This document shows positions 18,174 to 25,982 of a stretch of 64,000 nucleotides of DNA, one piece after another. The position numbers and the translations under genes are program-made. The notes beneath the pieces are model-generated. The model did no database searches and was not told the DNA's origin. It was given only the letters and a program-made list of their open reading frames with translations. Origin of the DNA: Bacteriovoracaceae bacterium (lineage in GTDB: Bacteria; Bdellovibrionota; Bacteriovoracia; Bacteriovoracales; Bacteriovoracaceae); contig JAMPXB010000004.1 of assembly GCA_023701435.1 (NCBI GenBank), positions 1-64,000 on the forward strand, in the 5' to 3' direction. Within the stretch, counting starts at the first letter, position 1; each line of letters opens with the position of its first letter.

Positions 18174-18956
18174 ATGAAGTCTGTTTTTGCTTCTGCCCTA
18201 TGTCTTATGCTCTCATTCAATGTTTTTGCCCAGGAACAATTGCAAATAGATCAGGTTATCACTCTGCCTGAAGTCGGTGGAAATCTTTCAGGCATCACTT
18301 ATAACTTCGATACTGATACCTACTTCATGATTCAAAATAATTCCGGAACCATTTTTGAATATGACCGCAGTTTTTCCAAACCTCTGAGAACCATTTATTT
18401 CAAGGATCTGCTTCACGATGATACAGAGGATATTGTTTATTTGGGCAATAACAAATTTGCCATTAGTGAAGAACAGAACACCGTGATGATTCTCACTATT
18501 GAACCACAACAAGTCTTGATTGATGGCAGTTTAAATAATCAGGCCATTGAACGCATCAAGTTCCCTCGACCTTCCAAGAAGAACCTGGGTCTTGAAGGTG
18601 TGTGCTTGTCTCGCGCTAGTGAGCACCCAATTCTCTATGCGGTTCAGGAAAAACGTCAAAAAAGAATTTTCCGTTGGGAATTGGGAAATCGTGATATTTC
18701 CGAGCCTTTTAATTCTGAAAGGATTCTAAAGCATGTTATGAGTGATCTATCTGCCTGTACTTATGACGATATCAATAATCATCTGCTCCTTTTAAGCCAC
18801 GAATCTTCCAGAATCATGAAACTTGATCCTCAAGGAAACGTGATTAAAACTCTGGACATCCCGAGGGTTGCAGATCAGTATGAGGGACTTACACTAGGCC
18901 CTCAGAACGAAATTATCCTGGTGAGCGAACCTAATATTGTGGTGACTATAAAATGA
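18174..18956 (+). CDS. SdiA-regulated (YjiK-like) beta-propeller protein
   Basis: The 260-residue exported protein has a signal peptide ending NVFAQ. The mature part matches the SdiA-regulated / YjiK family: NLSGITYNFDTDTYF, EDIVYLGNNKFAISEE, NLGLEGVCL and DLSACTYD. These are repeating blades of a beta-propeller. The function in the family is unknown; phytase-like folds have been suggested. GGAG lies 6 nt before the ATG at 18174, which I prefer to the ATG at 18144. The stop overlaps the next gene (ATGA). Confidence 0.85.
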   Translation: MKSVFASALCLMLSFNVFAQEQLQIDQVITLPEVGGNLSGITYNFDTDTYFMIQNNSGTIFEYDRSFSKPLRTIYFKDLLHDDTEDIVYLGNNKFAISEEQNTVMILTIEPQQVLIDGSLNNQAIERIKFPRPSKKNLGLEGVCLSRASEHPILYAVQEKRQKRIFRWELGNRDISEPFNSERILKHVMSDLSACTYDDINNHLLLLSHESSRIMKLDPQGNVIKTLDIPRVADQYEGLTLGPQNEIILVSEPNIVVTIK

Positions 18957-19447
18957 CAACTGTTTGTAAATCGTGCCGTAAACCTAAAGCTAATTATAAC
19001 TGTGGACTTTGCCAGGACGCTGTCTGTAAATCCTGTGCCCATTTCCTGGGAGACGAAAGCTTTTCTTACTTAAAGGTTATTCCTGAAGAGCTCACTCATA
19101 CTACTTATTGTTCAAACTGCTTTGATGAAAAAGTCAGTGCTCCTTTGAATGAATATAATGAAACAATGGAAAGGGCCCGGGACATTATCATCTTCACCAA
19201 AGATCAAACCAAACAAACCAGTTGGTTAAAAAGAAAAGAAGATCCTTACCATGTTGAAGATTGTGCTGATGAGCAGGAAGCCATTATGAAGATGGCCTTT
19301 TATGCGGCCCAGGCAAAATTCAACGCCATCATCGACATCAAGCTTAATTCAAAAAAAATCATCGTAGGATCACATAAAAAATCAGTATGGTCCGGGACCT
19401 CAATTCCTATCAATCTTGATCCGGATAAAATCAGAAGCAATAATTAA
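18953..19447 (+). CDS. Small zinc-finger-like protein of unknown function
   Basis: The N-terminal 55 residues hold eight cysteines in CxxC pairs (CKSC, CGLC, CKSC, CSNC), which look like one or two zinc-binding knuckles. The C-terminal part (EAIMKMAFYAAQAKFNAIIDI, then KIIVGSHKKSVWSGTSIPI) resembles the YbjQ/DUF74-type alpha/beta fold, but I am unsure. Translation is probably coupled to the upstream gene through the ATGA overlap. It converges with the flagellin gene. Confidence 0.65.
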   Translation: MTTVCKSCRKPKANYNCGLCQDAVCKSCAHFLGDESFSYLKVIPEELTHTTYCSNCFDEKVSAPLNEYNETMERARDIIIFTKDQTKQTSWLKRKEDPYHVEDCADEQEAIMKMAFYAAQAKFNAIIDIKLNSKKIIVGSHKKSVWSGTSIPINLDPDKIRSNN

Positions 19448-20277
19448 CTTAGAAGTTTAAGAGCGCCCTGCCCGGACATATTGGCCTGACTTAAAACGGC
19501 GGTGCCAGAAGAGCTTAGGATGGAATTTTTCGCCTGCTTGGCGGTTTCTTCTGCATAATCAACATCCCTGATACGGCTGTTGGCAGAGCTCATATTTTCT
19601 GAATAAATCATGAGGTTATTTGAGCTTGAAACAAGGCGGTTTTGTAATGAACCCAGAACTGATCTCTGTCCGGATACCTTGTTAATGGCCGAATCAATTT
19701 TACCTAAACTTTCTTGAGCTCCCTGCTTAGTGGAAATCGAAGCGGAGGAAACCCCGAGAGAATTAATTCCAGAATTCAGCTGGCCAGTATTATAAGAAAT
19801 TTGATCTTCAGTATTATTGGAACCGACTCCAATCTGGAAATCCAAATTGGGACCTTTACCGTTTAGAAGTTTGGTTCCGTTAAATTCAGTGGTTTGAGAA
19901 ATTCGTTCAAGCTCATCTTTTAGATTTTGATACTCAATACTTGTTTTTGCCCGGTCCGAATCTCCCAGGGTATCCGAAGCCGACTGTATTGCCAGCTCAC
20001 GCATGCGAGTCAAGATTGACGAAGTCTCATTCAAACCGCCTTCGGCCGTTTGAACTAAGGAGATACCATCGTTGGCATTTCGGTTGGCCTGTTTGGAAGA
20101 GCGGATTTCAGCTTTCAACTTTTCAGAAATAGCGAGCCCGGAAGCATCATCTGCTGCCTTCGTTATCCTCTGGCCACTGCTTAATTTAGCAGTACTCTCT
20201 TCTGTCTCTCGCGAGACCTTCTGCAGAGGTGTTTGGGCCCTAAGGGCGCTCATATTTGTATTAATCCGGAAGCCCAT
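19444..20277 (-). CDS. Flagellin
   Basis: The 277-residue product has conserved flagellin ends: N-terminal MGFRINTNMSALRA, SSGQRITKAADDASGLAISEKL-like core and C-terminal ILSSSGTAVLSQANMSGQ. The variable D2/D3 region is almost absent, giving a minimal D0-D1 filament subunit. No other flagellar gene is nearby, so it is an orphan locus. No Shine-Dalgarno is visible; a sigma-28-like promoter ends about 7 nt before the ATG (see 20284). Confidence 0.95.
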   Translation of the reverse strand: MGFRINTNMSALRAQTPLQKVSRETEESTAKLSSGQRITKAADDASGLAISEKLKAEIRSSKQANRNANDGISLVQTAEGGLNETSSILTRMRELAIQSASDTLGDSDRAKTSIEYQNLKDELERISQTTEFNGTKLLNGKGPNLDFQIGVGSNNTEDQISYNTGQLNSGINSLGVSSASISTKQGAQESLGKIDSAINKVSGQRSVLGSLQNRLVSSSNNLMIYSENMSSANSRIRDVDYAEETAKQAKNSILSSSGTAVLSQANMSGQGALKLLS

Positions 20278-20283
20278 ACAATC

Positions 20284-20310
20284 TTATCGGATAAGACAGG
20301 AAATCCTTGA
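20284..20310 (-). promoter_or_regulatory. Sigma-28 (FliA)-like flagellin promoter
   Basis: On the minus strand TCAAGGAT, an 11-nt spacer and TCCGATAA resemble the sigma-28 consensus (TAAAGTTT, N11, GCCGATAA). The -10 element is 6 nt from the ATG, so the transcript should start at or next to the start codon. The -10 also sits inside a 15-bp palindrome (TCTTATCGGATAAGA, 20282-20296). Confidence 0.6.
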
Positions 20311-20370
20311 AACCTGATTTTCCGACTAAATAGGATGGCCTTTCAAAACTTTTCCCCTTACCCCAAACTT

Positions 20371-20379
20371 TGTTATGAT
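20371..20379 (+). promoter_or_regulatory. Extended -10 element, leaderless start at 20386
   Basis: TGTTATGAT is a TGn extended -10 with hexamer TATGAT. Six nucleotides (GCGCTC) separate it from the ATG of the DNA glycosylase gene, and there is no Shine-Dalgarno. Confidence 0.5.
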
Positions 20380-20385
20380 GCGCTC

Positions 20386-20943
20386 ATGGCACTATTAAAA
20401 GATATAAGATCCTGCACCTTATGCCAGGACGAGCTTCCCCTGGAACCTCGTCCCATCCTACAATTTTCCAGAAAATCCAAAATGCTCCTGATCGGCCAGG
20501 CCCCCGGTCTTAAGGCCCATGAAACCCATCGCCCTTGGAATGATCCCAGCGGTGTAAGACTCAGGGAGTGGCTTAGAATGTCTGAAAAGGAGTTTTACCA
20601 GGCCGATCGTCTGGCGATTATACCTATGGGGCTTTGCTATCCAGGAAGAGGGGCCTCGGGTGATTTGCCACCACGGCCCGAATGCCGGGTGCGGTGGATG
20701 GACTCAATTCTTTGCCATCTAAAAGAGGTCAAACTTAAAATTCTCGTGGGAACGTATGCAACAGAATATTTTCTGGGGAAGGGGTCTTTGACTGAACAAA
20801 TAAAAGAACATTCATTCTCAGATTCATCCTTTATAGTTCTGCCTCACCCTTCTCCCAGAAACAATATCTGGCTGGCCAAAAATAAATGGTTCGAACATGA
20901 GTCTCTTCCACTCATACAACAAAAGATAATTACTTTTCCTTAA
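20386..20943 (+). CDS. Uracil-DNA glycosylase superfamily protein
   Basis: The 185-residue protein begins with an iron-sulfur-like CxxC pair (CTLCQDELP) and has the superfamily motif A region LIGQAPGLKAHETHRPWNDPSG. The C-terminal motif is LPHPSPRN (HPS-type minor-groove loop). This resembles the family 4/5-like group that includes the YqfB-like glycosylases, which remove uracil or related lesions from DNA. The start at 20386 is chosen over 20335 because of domain fit and the -10 element just upstream. Its 3' end overlaps a pseudogene on the other strand. Confidence 0.78.
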   Translation: MALLKDIRSCTLCQDELPLEPRPILQFSRKSKMLLIGQAPGLKAHETHRPWNDPSGVRLREWLRMSEKEFYQADRLAIIPMGLCYPGRGASGDLPPRPECRVRWMDSILCHLKEVKLKILVGTYATEYFLGKGSLTEQIKEHSFSDSSFIVLPHPSPRNNIWLAKNKWFEHESLPLIQQKIITFP

Positions 20944-21200
20944 CCCAGATGAATCCACGAAACTCGCCAACTTTGAAACCAGTGGCCTTATCCTGTGGGG
21001 TACAGACTCTGTAATTTACTTTTAACTTCCGAACTTACATTCTCCCCATGGCAAAGTAAGCATTGAGGCTGAACATAAAGAGGTTCCATATAGAGCTTTT
21101 TATTATCATTCAGGGTAGTGAGGATGTAATCCTTTTTGATATCACCCTTAAAAGACCCTTGAAATTCTTTAAGGTATTTATCGGCCCATGGTTGTGTACA
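20930..21200 (-). pseudogene. Remnant of a DUF3365-like c-type haem protein
   Basis: On the minus strand this segment reads PWADKYLKEFQGSF, then LYMEPLYVQPQCLLCHGEN with a CxxCH haem-binding motif, then LQSLYP. It stops at a frameshift near 20996, where one extra base is present. In the shifted frame the expected family ending continues as DKATGFKVGEFRGFIWV up to a stop at 20930. This is the C-terminal half of a Tll0287-like / DUF3365 sensor protein. The N-terminal half and any start codon are missing, as stops lie just upstream. With both truncation and frameshift, it is a decaying gene, not a sequencing slip. Confidence 0.8.
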
Positions 21201-21344
21201 CTTTATTATTAATATTTAGTCGTCATAAAAACCGCCAGTTATCTTCAAATACATGGTGTCTGTAAGGTTTCAGGGTAACAATTATAAGGAAATAAACTGA
21301 TCCAGAACATTTTTCTATTTCATAAAATCCTACAGAATAGGAGT

Positions 21345-21701
21345 ATGAAAAAACAAATTCAAACTATCGAACAAGTTGATTTGGAAATACTCAAAGAACA
21401 TTTTGAAACAATCACCTTTAATTCGGAATTTGATCTCGTCTATGAAAAACAAATCCCCAACACCGGAATTGTTTTGGTTGATGGAGGATTGGATTTATTA
21501 ATTAATAAGAAGCATACGGAAATAAAATTACCGGGAGTCATTCTGGGAATTAAGAACATGCTGGAAAATGTTCCTTTTAAGTTTAAGTGTCGGGTAAAAG
21601 AACAAACAAAGCTGATCCTCATCCCCAAGTCAGAAATTATGAAGATTCTAAAAGAAAAGAACTCTAAGCTCTATAAAATACTAAAAAGTGCCGCGGCCTA
21701 A
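21345..21701 (+). CDS. Small cyclic-nucleotide-binding-like protein without DNA-binding domain
   Basis: The 118-residue protein looks like the beta-roll of a CRP/FNR sensor domain (NTGIVLVDGGLDLLINKK, then a TKLILIPKSEIMKIL ending) with no helix-turn-helix. Key cAMP-contact residues are not evident, so nucleotide binding is unproven. AGGAG lies close to the ATG. A degenerate FNR-like half site (CTGAT at 21297) lies 41.5 bp upstream of the ATG, but its partner half is poor. The 143 bp before it hold no other feature I can support. Confidence 0.55.
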   Translation: MKKQIQTIEQVDLEILKEHFETITFNSEFDLVYEKQIPNTGIVLVDGGLDLLINKKHTEIKLPGVILGIKNMLENVPFKFKCRVKEQTKLILIPKSEIMKILKEKNSKLYKILKSAAA

Positions 21702-22126
21702 GCAAACACTTCCACTTTACAATTTTCAGTTTCAAACAGGACAAGTTTTGAAACCTCGACACCAGTCCCTTTAAGCAATTCAGGAATAATTTCCTTTAAA
21801 AGGTAAATGGCCATGTTCTCGGCCGTCGGGTTGAAAGGACAAATAAACCACGGTTTATTCTTAGGACTAAGGGGCTCAAGTGCCAGCAGTTCAGTGTCCT
21901 TTTCATAGGCAAGAAAGGTGTGATCCCAATGCAATTGCACCCAAGGATCAATCCTGTCTTTTAAAACAGAAAAGTCTACCACCCGTCCCACCACATCAAG
22001 TTTATCTGCGACTGCATGAATCCATAGAATATAATTATGTCCATGCAAATTAGCGCATTTAGTTTCATGTCCATGAACCCGGTGTCCGGAACAAAAATGT
22101 AATTTTCTAACGGCCTCTATTTTCAT
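21698..22126 (-). CDS. queD: 6-carboxytetrahydropterin synthase / PTPS family
   Basis: The 142-residue protein has the zinc-binding histidines of the family (FCSGHRVHG and NLHGHNY), the Cys of KCANLHGHN, and the glutamate of the C-terminal LFETENC. QueD converts dihydroneopterin triphosphate into 6-carboxytetrahydropterin in queuosine synthesis; other family members make different pterins. The start overlaps the stop of the CBS gene by 4 nt, so they form one operon. The 3' end overlaps the convergent gene at 21345 by 4 bp. Confidence 0.85.
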   Translation of the reverse strand: MKIEAVRKLHFCSGHRVHGHETKCANLHGHNYILWIHAVADKLDVVGRVVDFSVLKDRIDPWVQLHWDHTFLAYEKDTELLALEPLSPKNKPWFICPFNPTAENMAIYLLKEIIPELLKGTGVEVSKLVLFETENCKVEVFA

Positions 22127-22506
22127 TTTACGATCTCAACCAGTGCGTTTAAGGCATCGATTGTAGTGAAAATCCCATAGAGATCGTCATTTTCATCCAA
22201 TACAATTGCCGAGCCTTTCTTTTCTTTGGACAGACGATAAGCAACATCGCCCAAACCTTCCGAAGTATAGGCAGTCAAAATAGAAGTACTCATGACATCC
22301 TTCACTCTTAACTCCAGGCTCCAGGGCTTTTCAAAATTAGCGAGAAGATCTCTTTCAGAAACAATGCCTACAATTATATTGTCTTCAGTCACAGGTAGAT
22401 GTCTGATGCCATTATCTTTCATTGAGCGAAGAGCTTCGGCCAGTTTGGTATTTAAATCTACCGTAATAGGTGAAAGACTAGTAAATTCTTCAACTGTAAT
22501 ATCCAT
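22123..22506 (-). CDS. CBS-domain protein (two CBS motifs)
   Basis: The 127-residue protein consists of two tandem CBS motifs (a Bateman module). The first contains GIRHLPVTEDNIIVGIVSERDLL and the second GSAIVLDENDDLYGIFTTIDAL. Such modules bind adenine nucleotides or metals and often report energy or redox state. An FNR-type box at 22559 lies upstream in the divergent promoter shared with the haem gene. GGAGGTCAC precedes the ATG. It is co-transcribed with queD by overlap. Confidence 0.88.
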   Translation of the reverse strand: MDITVEEFTSLSPITVDLNTKLAEALRSMKDNGIRHLPVTEDNIIVGIVSERDLLANFEKPWSLELRVKDVMSTSILTAYTSEGLGDVAYRLSKEKKGSAIVLDENDDLYGIFTTIDALNALVEIVK

Positions 22507-22558
22507 CGTGTGACCTCCATCATTGTTTTGAAAGTAACATAAAGTGAATATTTAAAAA

Positions 22559-22572
22559 GTGATCCACGTCAG
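22559..22572. promoter_or_regulatory. CRP/FNR-type box GTGAT-CCAC-GTCAG
   Basis: It has two half-sites in FNR spacing (xTGAT, 4 nt, xTCAx) in the 100-bp divergent region between the CBS gene and the protoporphyrinogen oxidase-like gene. The centre is 41.5 bp before the ATG at 22607. It is nearly the same as the box at 28981 in front of the fnr-like gene. A 12-bp palindrome GAGAAATTTCTC (22593-22604) lies just downstream. Confidence 0.6.
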
Positions 22573-22606
22573 GTTTAATTCATTTATTATATGAGAAATT
22601 TCTCTC

Positions 22607-23809
22607 ATGATCGGTTCAATAATTCCTCACCAACACGTTTACATCTATGGAGCTGGCTTTGCTGGTTTATCACTCGGCCACCAACTAAAGAAGTTAGGTA
22701 TCCCATTTACCATCTATGAAAAAGAAAAGGTTGGCGGAAAAATCAGTACTCGTATGACGGCTTTCGGCCCCATTGAAGCAGCGGCCAGTACTCTTTATAT
22801 GAACGCTCATGCCGAAGAGTTTATTAAGGAGATGGAAATTCCTTACTTAAATTCAGAGAAGAAGTTAAAAAGATGGATCTGGAGAAAAGAAAAGCTTCTT
22901 TCACCACTTAACTTTAAATTAGCTTTAAAATTATTATTTAAGGCCGCGATAAGAGTACCTTCGATCACAGAAAACTCCTCGGTCGAAGACATCTTCCTTC
23001 CGCTCCTGGGGCGAAGGTATGTCGATGAATTACTATCTCCTGCACTACAGGGAATTCATGCTGCCGAAGCGAGAGATTTGCACTTCCTAAGTCTTTTTCC
23101 TTTTGCCCAGAATCGCTCCTACGCCAGTTATTTTTCATTTTTTAAATCACTCAAAAAGGAAATGAAAAAGCATGCAGCTGTGGGAATAAAAGGTTCCGTA
23201 AGCTTTCCAGGAGGTATGCAGTCTCTCATAAACAAACTTCATGAAGAAGTAAGTTCCCATATAGAACCTTTGCCTGAGACTTTTGTTTTAAGACCTAACA
23301 CGGTCATTTGTACCAGCGCTCCTGATGCGGCAAAACTCCTTGAAAAAGTACTCCCAGAAATCTCTCTTAAGCTTAAAGAAATTGAATATCGTCCCATAAG
23401 CAATTTGTCTTTTTATCTGAAGGAAGAATTACCTTCACTGAAAAAAAGTTTTGGCATGCTGATTCCTCAAAAGTATGGAAGTCCTATTCTGGGAATTATT
23501 CATCAGTCAGCGGTTTTTCCTAGCAACTATTCGAATCATTGTTATTCAGTAATCTGCAAAGGGATAACAAGTGAAGATGAAATTTTTCAGGAATTAAAGA
23601 CAAAAGTCCCAGGCTTTCAAAAAGACAATATTCTAGTGCATTCACTCACTGCCTGGAAAACAGGTCTGCCATTGTATGATGAAAAAAGATTTCAAACCGT
23701 AGAAAAATTAAAACAACTTCTTAAAGATAAACCCGGACTTATGTTTTTTGGTAATTATACAGAAGGGATAAGTCTACGCTCCATGATTGAACAAACAAGG
23801 AAATTATAA
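22607..23809 (+). CDS. hemY: FAD-dependent protoporphyrinogen oxidase-like protein
   Basis: The 400-residue flavoprotein belongs to the HemY-type protoporphyrinogen oxidase family, which makes protoporphyrin IX for haem. The dinucleotide-binding GAGFAGLSLG and GGKIST lie at the N-terminus. The middle has LLSPALQGIHAAEARDL and FPGGMQSLI, both typical of HemY. The C-terminal FAD contact is FFGNYTEGISLRSMI. It is about 60 residues shorter than most HemY, so a related amine-oxidase function is possible. It is next to an FNR-type box and in the same island as hemN. No Shine-Dalgarno is visible; the position is filled by a palindrome. The stop overlaps the next gene. Confidence 0.78.
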   Translation: MIGSIIPHQHVYIYGAGFAGLSLGHQLKKLGIPFTIYEKEKVGGKISTRMTAFGPIEAAASTLYMNAHAEEFIKEMEIPYLNSEKKLKRWIWRKEKLLSPLNFKLALKLLFKAAIRVPSITENSSVEDIFLPLLGRRYVDELLSPALQGIHAAEARDLHFLSLFPFAQNRSYASYFSFFKSLKKEMKKHAAVGIKGSVSFPGGMQSLINKLHEEVSSHIEPLPETFVLRPNTVICTSAPDAAKLLEKVLPEISLKLKEIEYRPISNLSFYLKEELPSLKKSFGMLIPQKYGSPILGIIHQSAVFPSNYSNHCYSVICKGITSEDEIFQELKTKVPGFQKDNILVHSLTAWKTGLPLYDEKRFQTVEKLKQLLKDKPGLMFFGNYTEGISLRSMIEQTRKL

Positions 23810-24303
23810 TGAGCACTTTCCCGCACATCTATCACACCAAGGCCAGAGGAAGCAAAGACTCAAATCTTCATTTGACTGCTGAATCTCTACCATCATTGGA
23901 AGTGGCACCGCCGGTTCAATTTGGTGGACCAGAGGGTTACTGGAATCCAGAGGCCTTTTTTAGTGCCTCAGTCTCAACCTGCTTTATCCTGACCTTTAAG
24001 GCCGTTTCACGGGCGATGAAGCTTGATTGGAGAACATTGGACGTTAACGTGAAGGCCTATCTGGATAAGCAGGACGGAAAGCTCAGCTTCACTAAGGTGG
24101 AAATCTTTCCTCAACTAGAAATATGTTGTGAAAAAGATGTCGATCCTTTTCTTAAAGCACTTAAAAAATCTGAAGAGTCATGTTTAATCACCAATTCCAT
24201 TAAGGCCGAGGTGGTTCTCCACCCTAAGATCAAGGTTGTTTTGGCGAGCTCAGTGCCTCAGCACCACCTCGCAGAGAATAAACATGAGGATGGTGTTTCT
24301 TAA
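23809..24303 (+). CDS. OsmC family protein (copy 2)
   Basis: The 164-residue protein has OsmC layout with the two cysteines (ASVSTCFILTFKAV near residue 58 and SEESCLITNSIKAEV near residue 124). It probably reduces organic peroxides. It overlaps the stop of the upstream oxidase gene (TAATG), so the two are translationally coupled. The C-terminal 25 residues after IKVV are unusual and lie over the remnant of a rhodanese gene on the other strand, so the true end may have been altered by the rearrangement here. Confidence 0.82.
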   Translation: MSTFPHIYHTKARGSKDSNLHLTAESLPSLEVAPPVQFGGPEGYWNPEAFFSASVSTCFILTFKAVSRAMKLDWRTLDVNVKAYLDKQDGKLSFTKVEIFPQLEICCEKDVDPFLKALKKSEESCLITNSIKAEVVLHPKIKVVLASSVPQHHLAENKHEDGVS

Positions 24304-24421
24304 GTACCCTGCCCGCTTTAAGGGATCTGATTCCTTTAGAACAGACAGTTAGGTATTTCTTGTCCTGGGATGGTTTAAAGCTAGTAATTTCTTCCAAGGG
24401 AATATTAAGAATGCTCTGGTG
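24230..24421 (-). pseudogene. 3' fragment of a rhodanese / MoeB-rhodanese gene
   Basis: On the minus strand this reads HQSILNIPLEEITSF, then KKYLTVCSKGIRSLKAG with the rhodanese active-site Cys loop, then VYSLRGGAEAL and a stop. This is the C-terminal half of a rhodanese domain. Its position after moeA and moaA remnants suggests the tail of a MoeB-rhodanese fusion. The upstream part is missing and replaced by an RND pump fragment at 24422-24510. It overlaps the 3' end of the OsmC gene on the other strand. Confidence 0.75.
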
Positions 24422-24510
24422 ATTGAGCAAGGCCTAAAGTATGAAGATGCTTTATGGGAAGCCTCCAAATCTAAGATTAAGCCAGTGCTAATGACTTCGG
24501 TGGCCATTGT
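24422..24510 (+). repeat. 89-bp copy of an internal RND pump segment
   Basis: These 89 bp match the minus-strand sequence of 30800-30888 with one mismatch (A at 24469). On the plus strand they still encode the pump peptide segments IEQGLKYEDALWEA and PVLMTSVAIV. The copy sits exactly where the moaA 5' fragment meets the rhodanese 3' fragment, so it is filler DNA at a deletion junction. Confidence 0.93.
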
Positions 24511-24798
24511 TTTAAGCCCCAGTCTTTTTAAGGGAAGTGCTGATAACCTCTCGGCGATTTCAACTAATTCTGCTCTGAGAGTCGGCTCTCCGCCGGTTAA
24601 GCGAACCTCTTCAATTCCTAGAGTTGTTAAATTCGAGACAATACTTTGGATTTCATCTGGAGATAAAAGATCATGAACTTTGGCAAAAGTCGCCGAAGAA
24701 GGCATGCAGTAATTGCATCGAAAATTACAGGCATCGAGCAGTGAAACCCGCAATTTCCTCATGATTCTGCCATATTCATCAGTCATGAGACTCTTCAT
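24511..24798 (-). pseudogene. moaA: Truncated moaA (GTP 3',8-cyclase), 5' part only
   Basis: The fragment keeps the N-terminal radical-SAM region: LMTDEYGRIMRKLRVSL, the cluster motif CNFRCNYCMP, and LTGGEPTLRAELVEI. It then breaks off after LGLKT, about 100 residues in, at the RND filler. The remaining two thirds, including the C-terminal second cluster, are absent. MoaA catalyses the first step of molybdenum cofactor synthesis, so this gene is dead. No stop codon separates it from the moeA remnant in this frame. Confidence 0.88.
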
Positions 24799-25858
24799 AG
24801 TGTTTTTAACTGTTCCCAGAAAACCTTCTTTAAAAGGAGCATCCTGTGGTCTTAATTCAATAAAACCTTCTGAATCCCTAAGTTGAAAAAAATCTCCCGA
24901 TCCATTTCCTTTTAAAGGGATGGCCATCAGTTTGCCTTCCATAAATGGGATTCACATACTTTCGTAAATTCACCAAACAAGAAACAGGATTACCTGGCAG
25001 TCCAAAAACATAAACATCCGACTGTGTTTTACCAAACCATAGAGGCATCCCCGGACGCTGTGCTACTTTGTGGAATATCTCCTGAACCTGACACTCTTTA
25101 GGAAGCTTAGGAACAAAATCAAAATTGCCCGCGGAAACTCCATCAGTCAAAAGCAGAACGTCCTTTGTGCTAAGAAGTTCCTGCAAGAGAGCTTTCATTT
25201 CGGCTTCATCATCCCGCATCTTATGAAGAGTAACATCGCAAAAACCAAGGGCTGCCAAATTGCTGCTTTAAACTAATTCCATTAGACCAGCGAATCTGGT
25301 GAGGTTTGGGCATATCTCCAATATCAACTAATTCGCCACCCGCGGCTTCTCGAAGACTTTGACATGAGTTTTGCCAACGGAAGCAAGGATAGCGGTGGTG
25401 GTAGATTTTATTATCGTGCCAATGCTAAGGACCTTATCGCCTCTTTGGTAATCGCTTCCCTGAGGATGAAAATTATCATTAAGCTCAGCAGGATCACATA
25501 TAAGCTCGGCTTCACCTTGATTAATTTTTAGATCCTCATAGCGAATCACAAGATTTGCATTGGTAGGAAGAACCGCTCCTGTCATGATTTCAAAACAAAC
25601 ATTTCCTGAAGGTAAAGTCTGTATCTCACAGCCGGCGGATATAGTGCCAAGAATTTGAAATTTTTTAGAATCAAGAAGAGTTTCCCGCTTCAGGGCAATG
25701 CCATCCATGGAGACACGGTTAAAAGGCGGCTGATCCAAATCGGAATGAACATCTTCAGCAAGTGTCAGTCCTAATGAATCTTCCAAGCACACCGTTTTAA
25801 TTCTGATTGGTAAACGGCCAGACAGCACAGTTGCCTGCGCGAAATTTGAGTCAATCAT
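24799..25858 (-). pseudogene. moeA: Frameshifted moeA (molybdopterin molybdenumtransferase)
   Basis: Three overlapping frames together cover a whole MoeA. The N-terminal part (from 25858) has PPFNRVSMDGIAL and GAVLPTNANLVI. The central part has LLLTDGVSAGNFDFVPK and VFGLPGNPVSCLVNLRKY. The C-terminal part has PLKGNGSGDFFQL and GFIEL. The lesions are a deletion of about 17 bp near 25333 (after KPRVA, removing the STGDE-type motif), one extra base near 25258, and one extra base near 24953 (the frame is restored if C24953 is removed). MoeA inserts molybdate into molybdopterin; with three lesions it cannot be made. The gene lies 125 bp downstream of nnrS copy 2 on the same strand. Confidence 0.9.
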
Positions 25859-25982
25859 TTTTCCCCTTCAAAATAGAAGAACAGACCCATGTCTATGAGA
25901 GGGATTTAGGGCATTGAGACAAGGAAACTTTATGAAAATAATGGAGTTAAAAAAGCTTTTAACACTCCGCTCCCACGTTCCC

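Noticed and set aside
21297-21310. CTGAT-CCAG-AACAT before the small CRP-like gene, 41.5 bp from its ATG
   Set aside because: The second half-site is degenerate, and the gene has a normal ribosome-binding site, so the spacing to the ATG is probably chance.
24349-24942. A 197-codon minus-strand frame joining MoeA, MoaA and antisense RND sequence as one protein
   Set aside because: It is a chance open frame across a rearranged region; no domain in it is complete.
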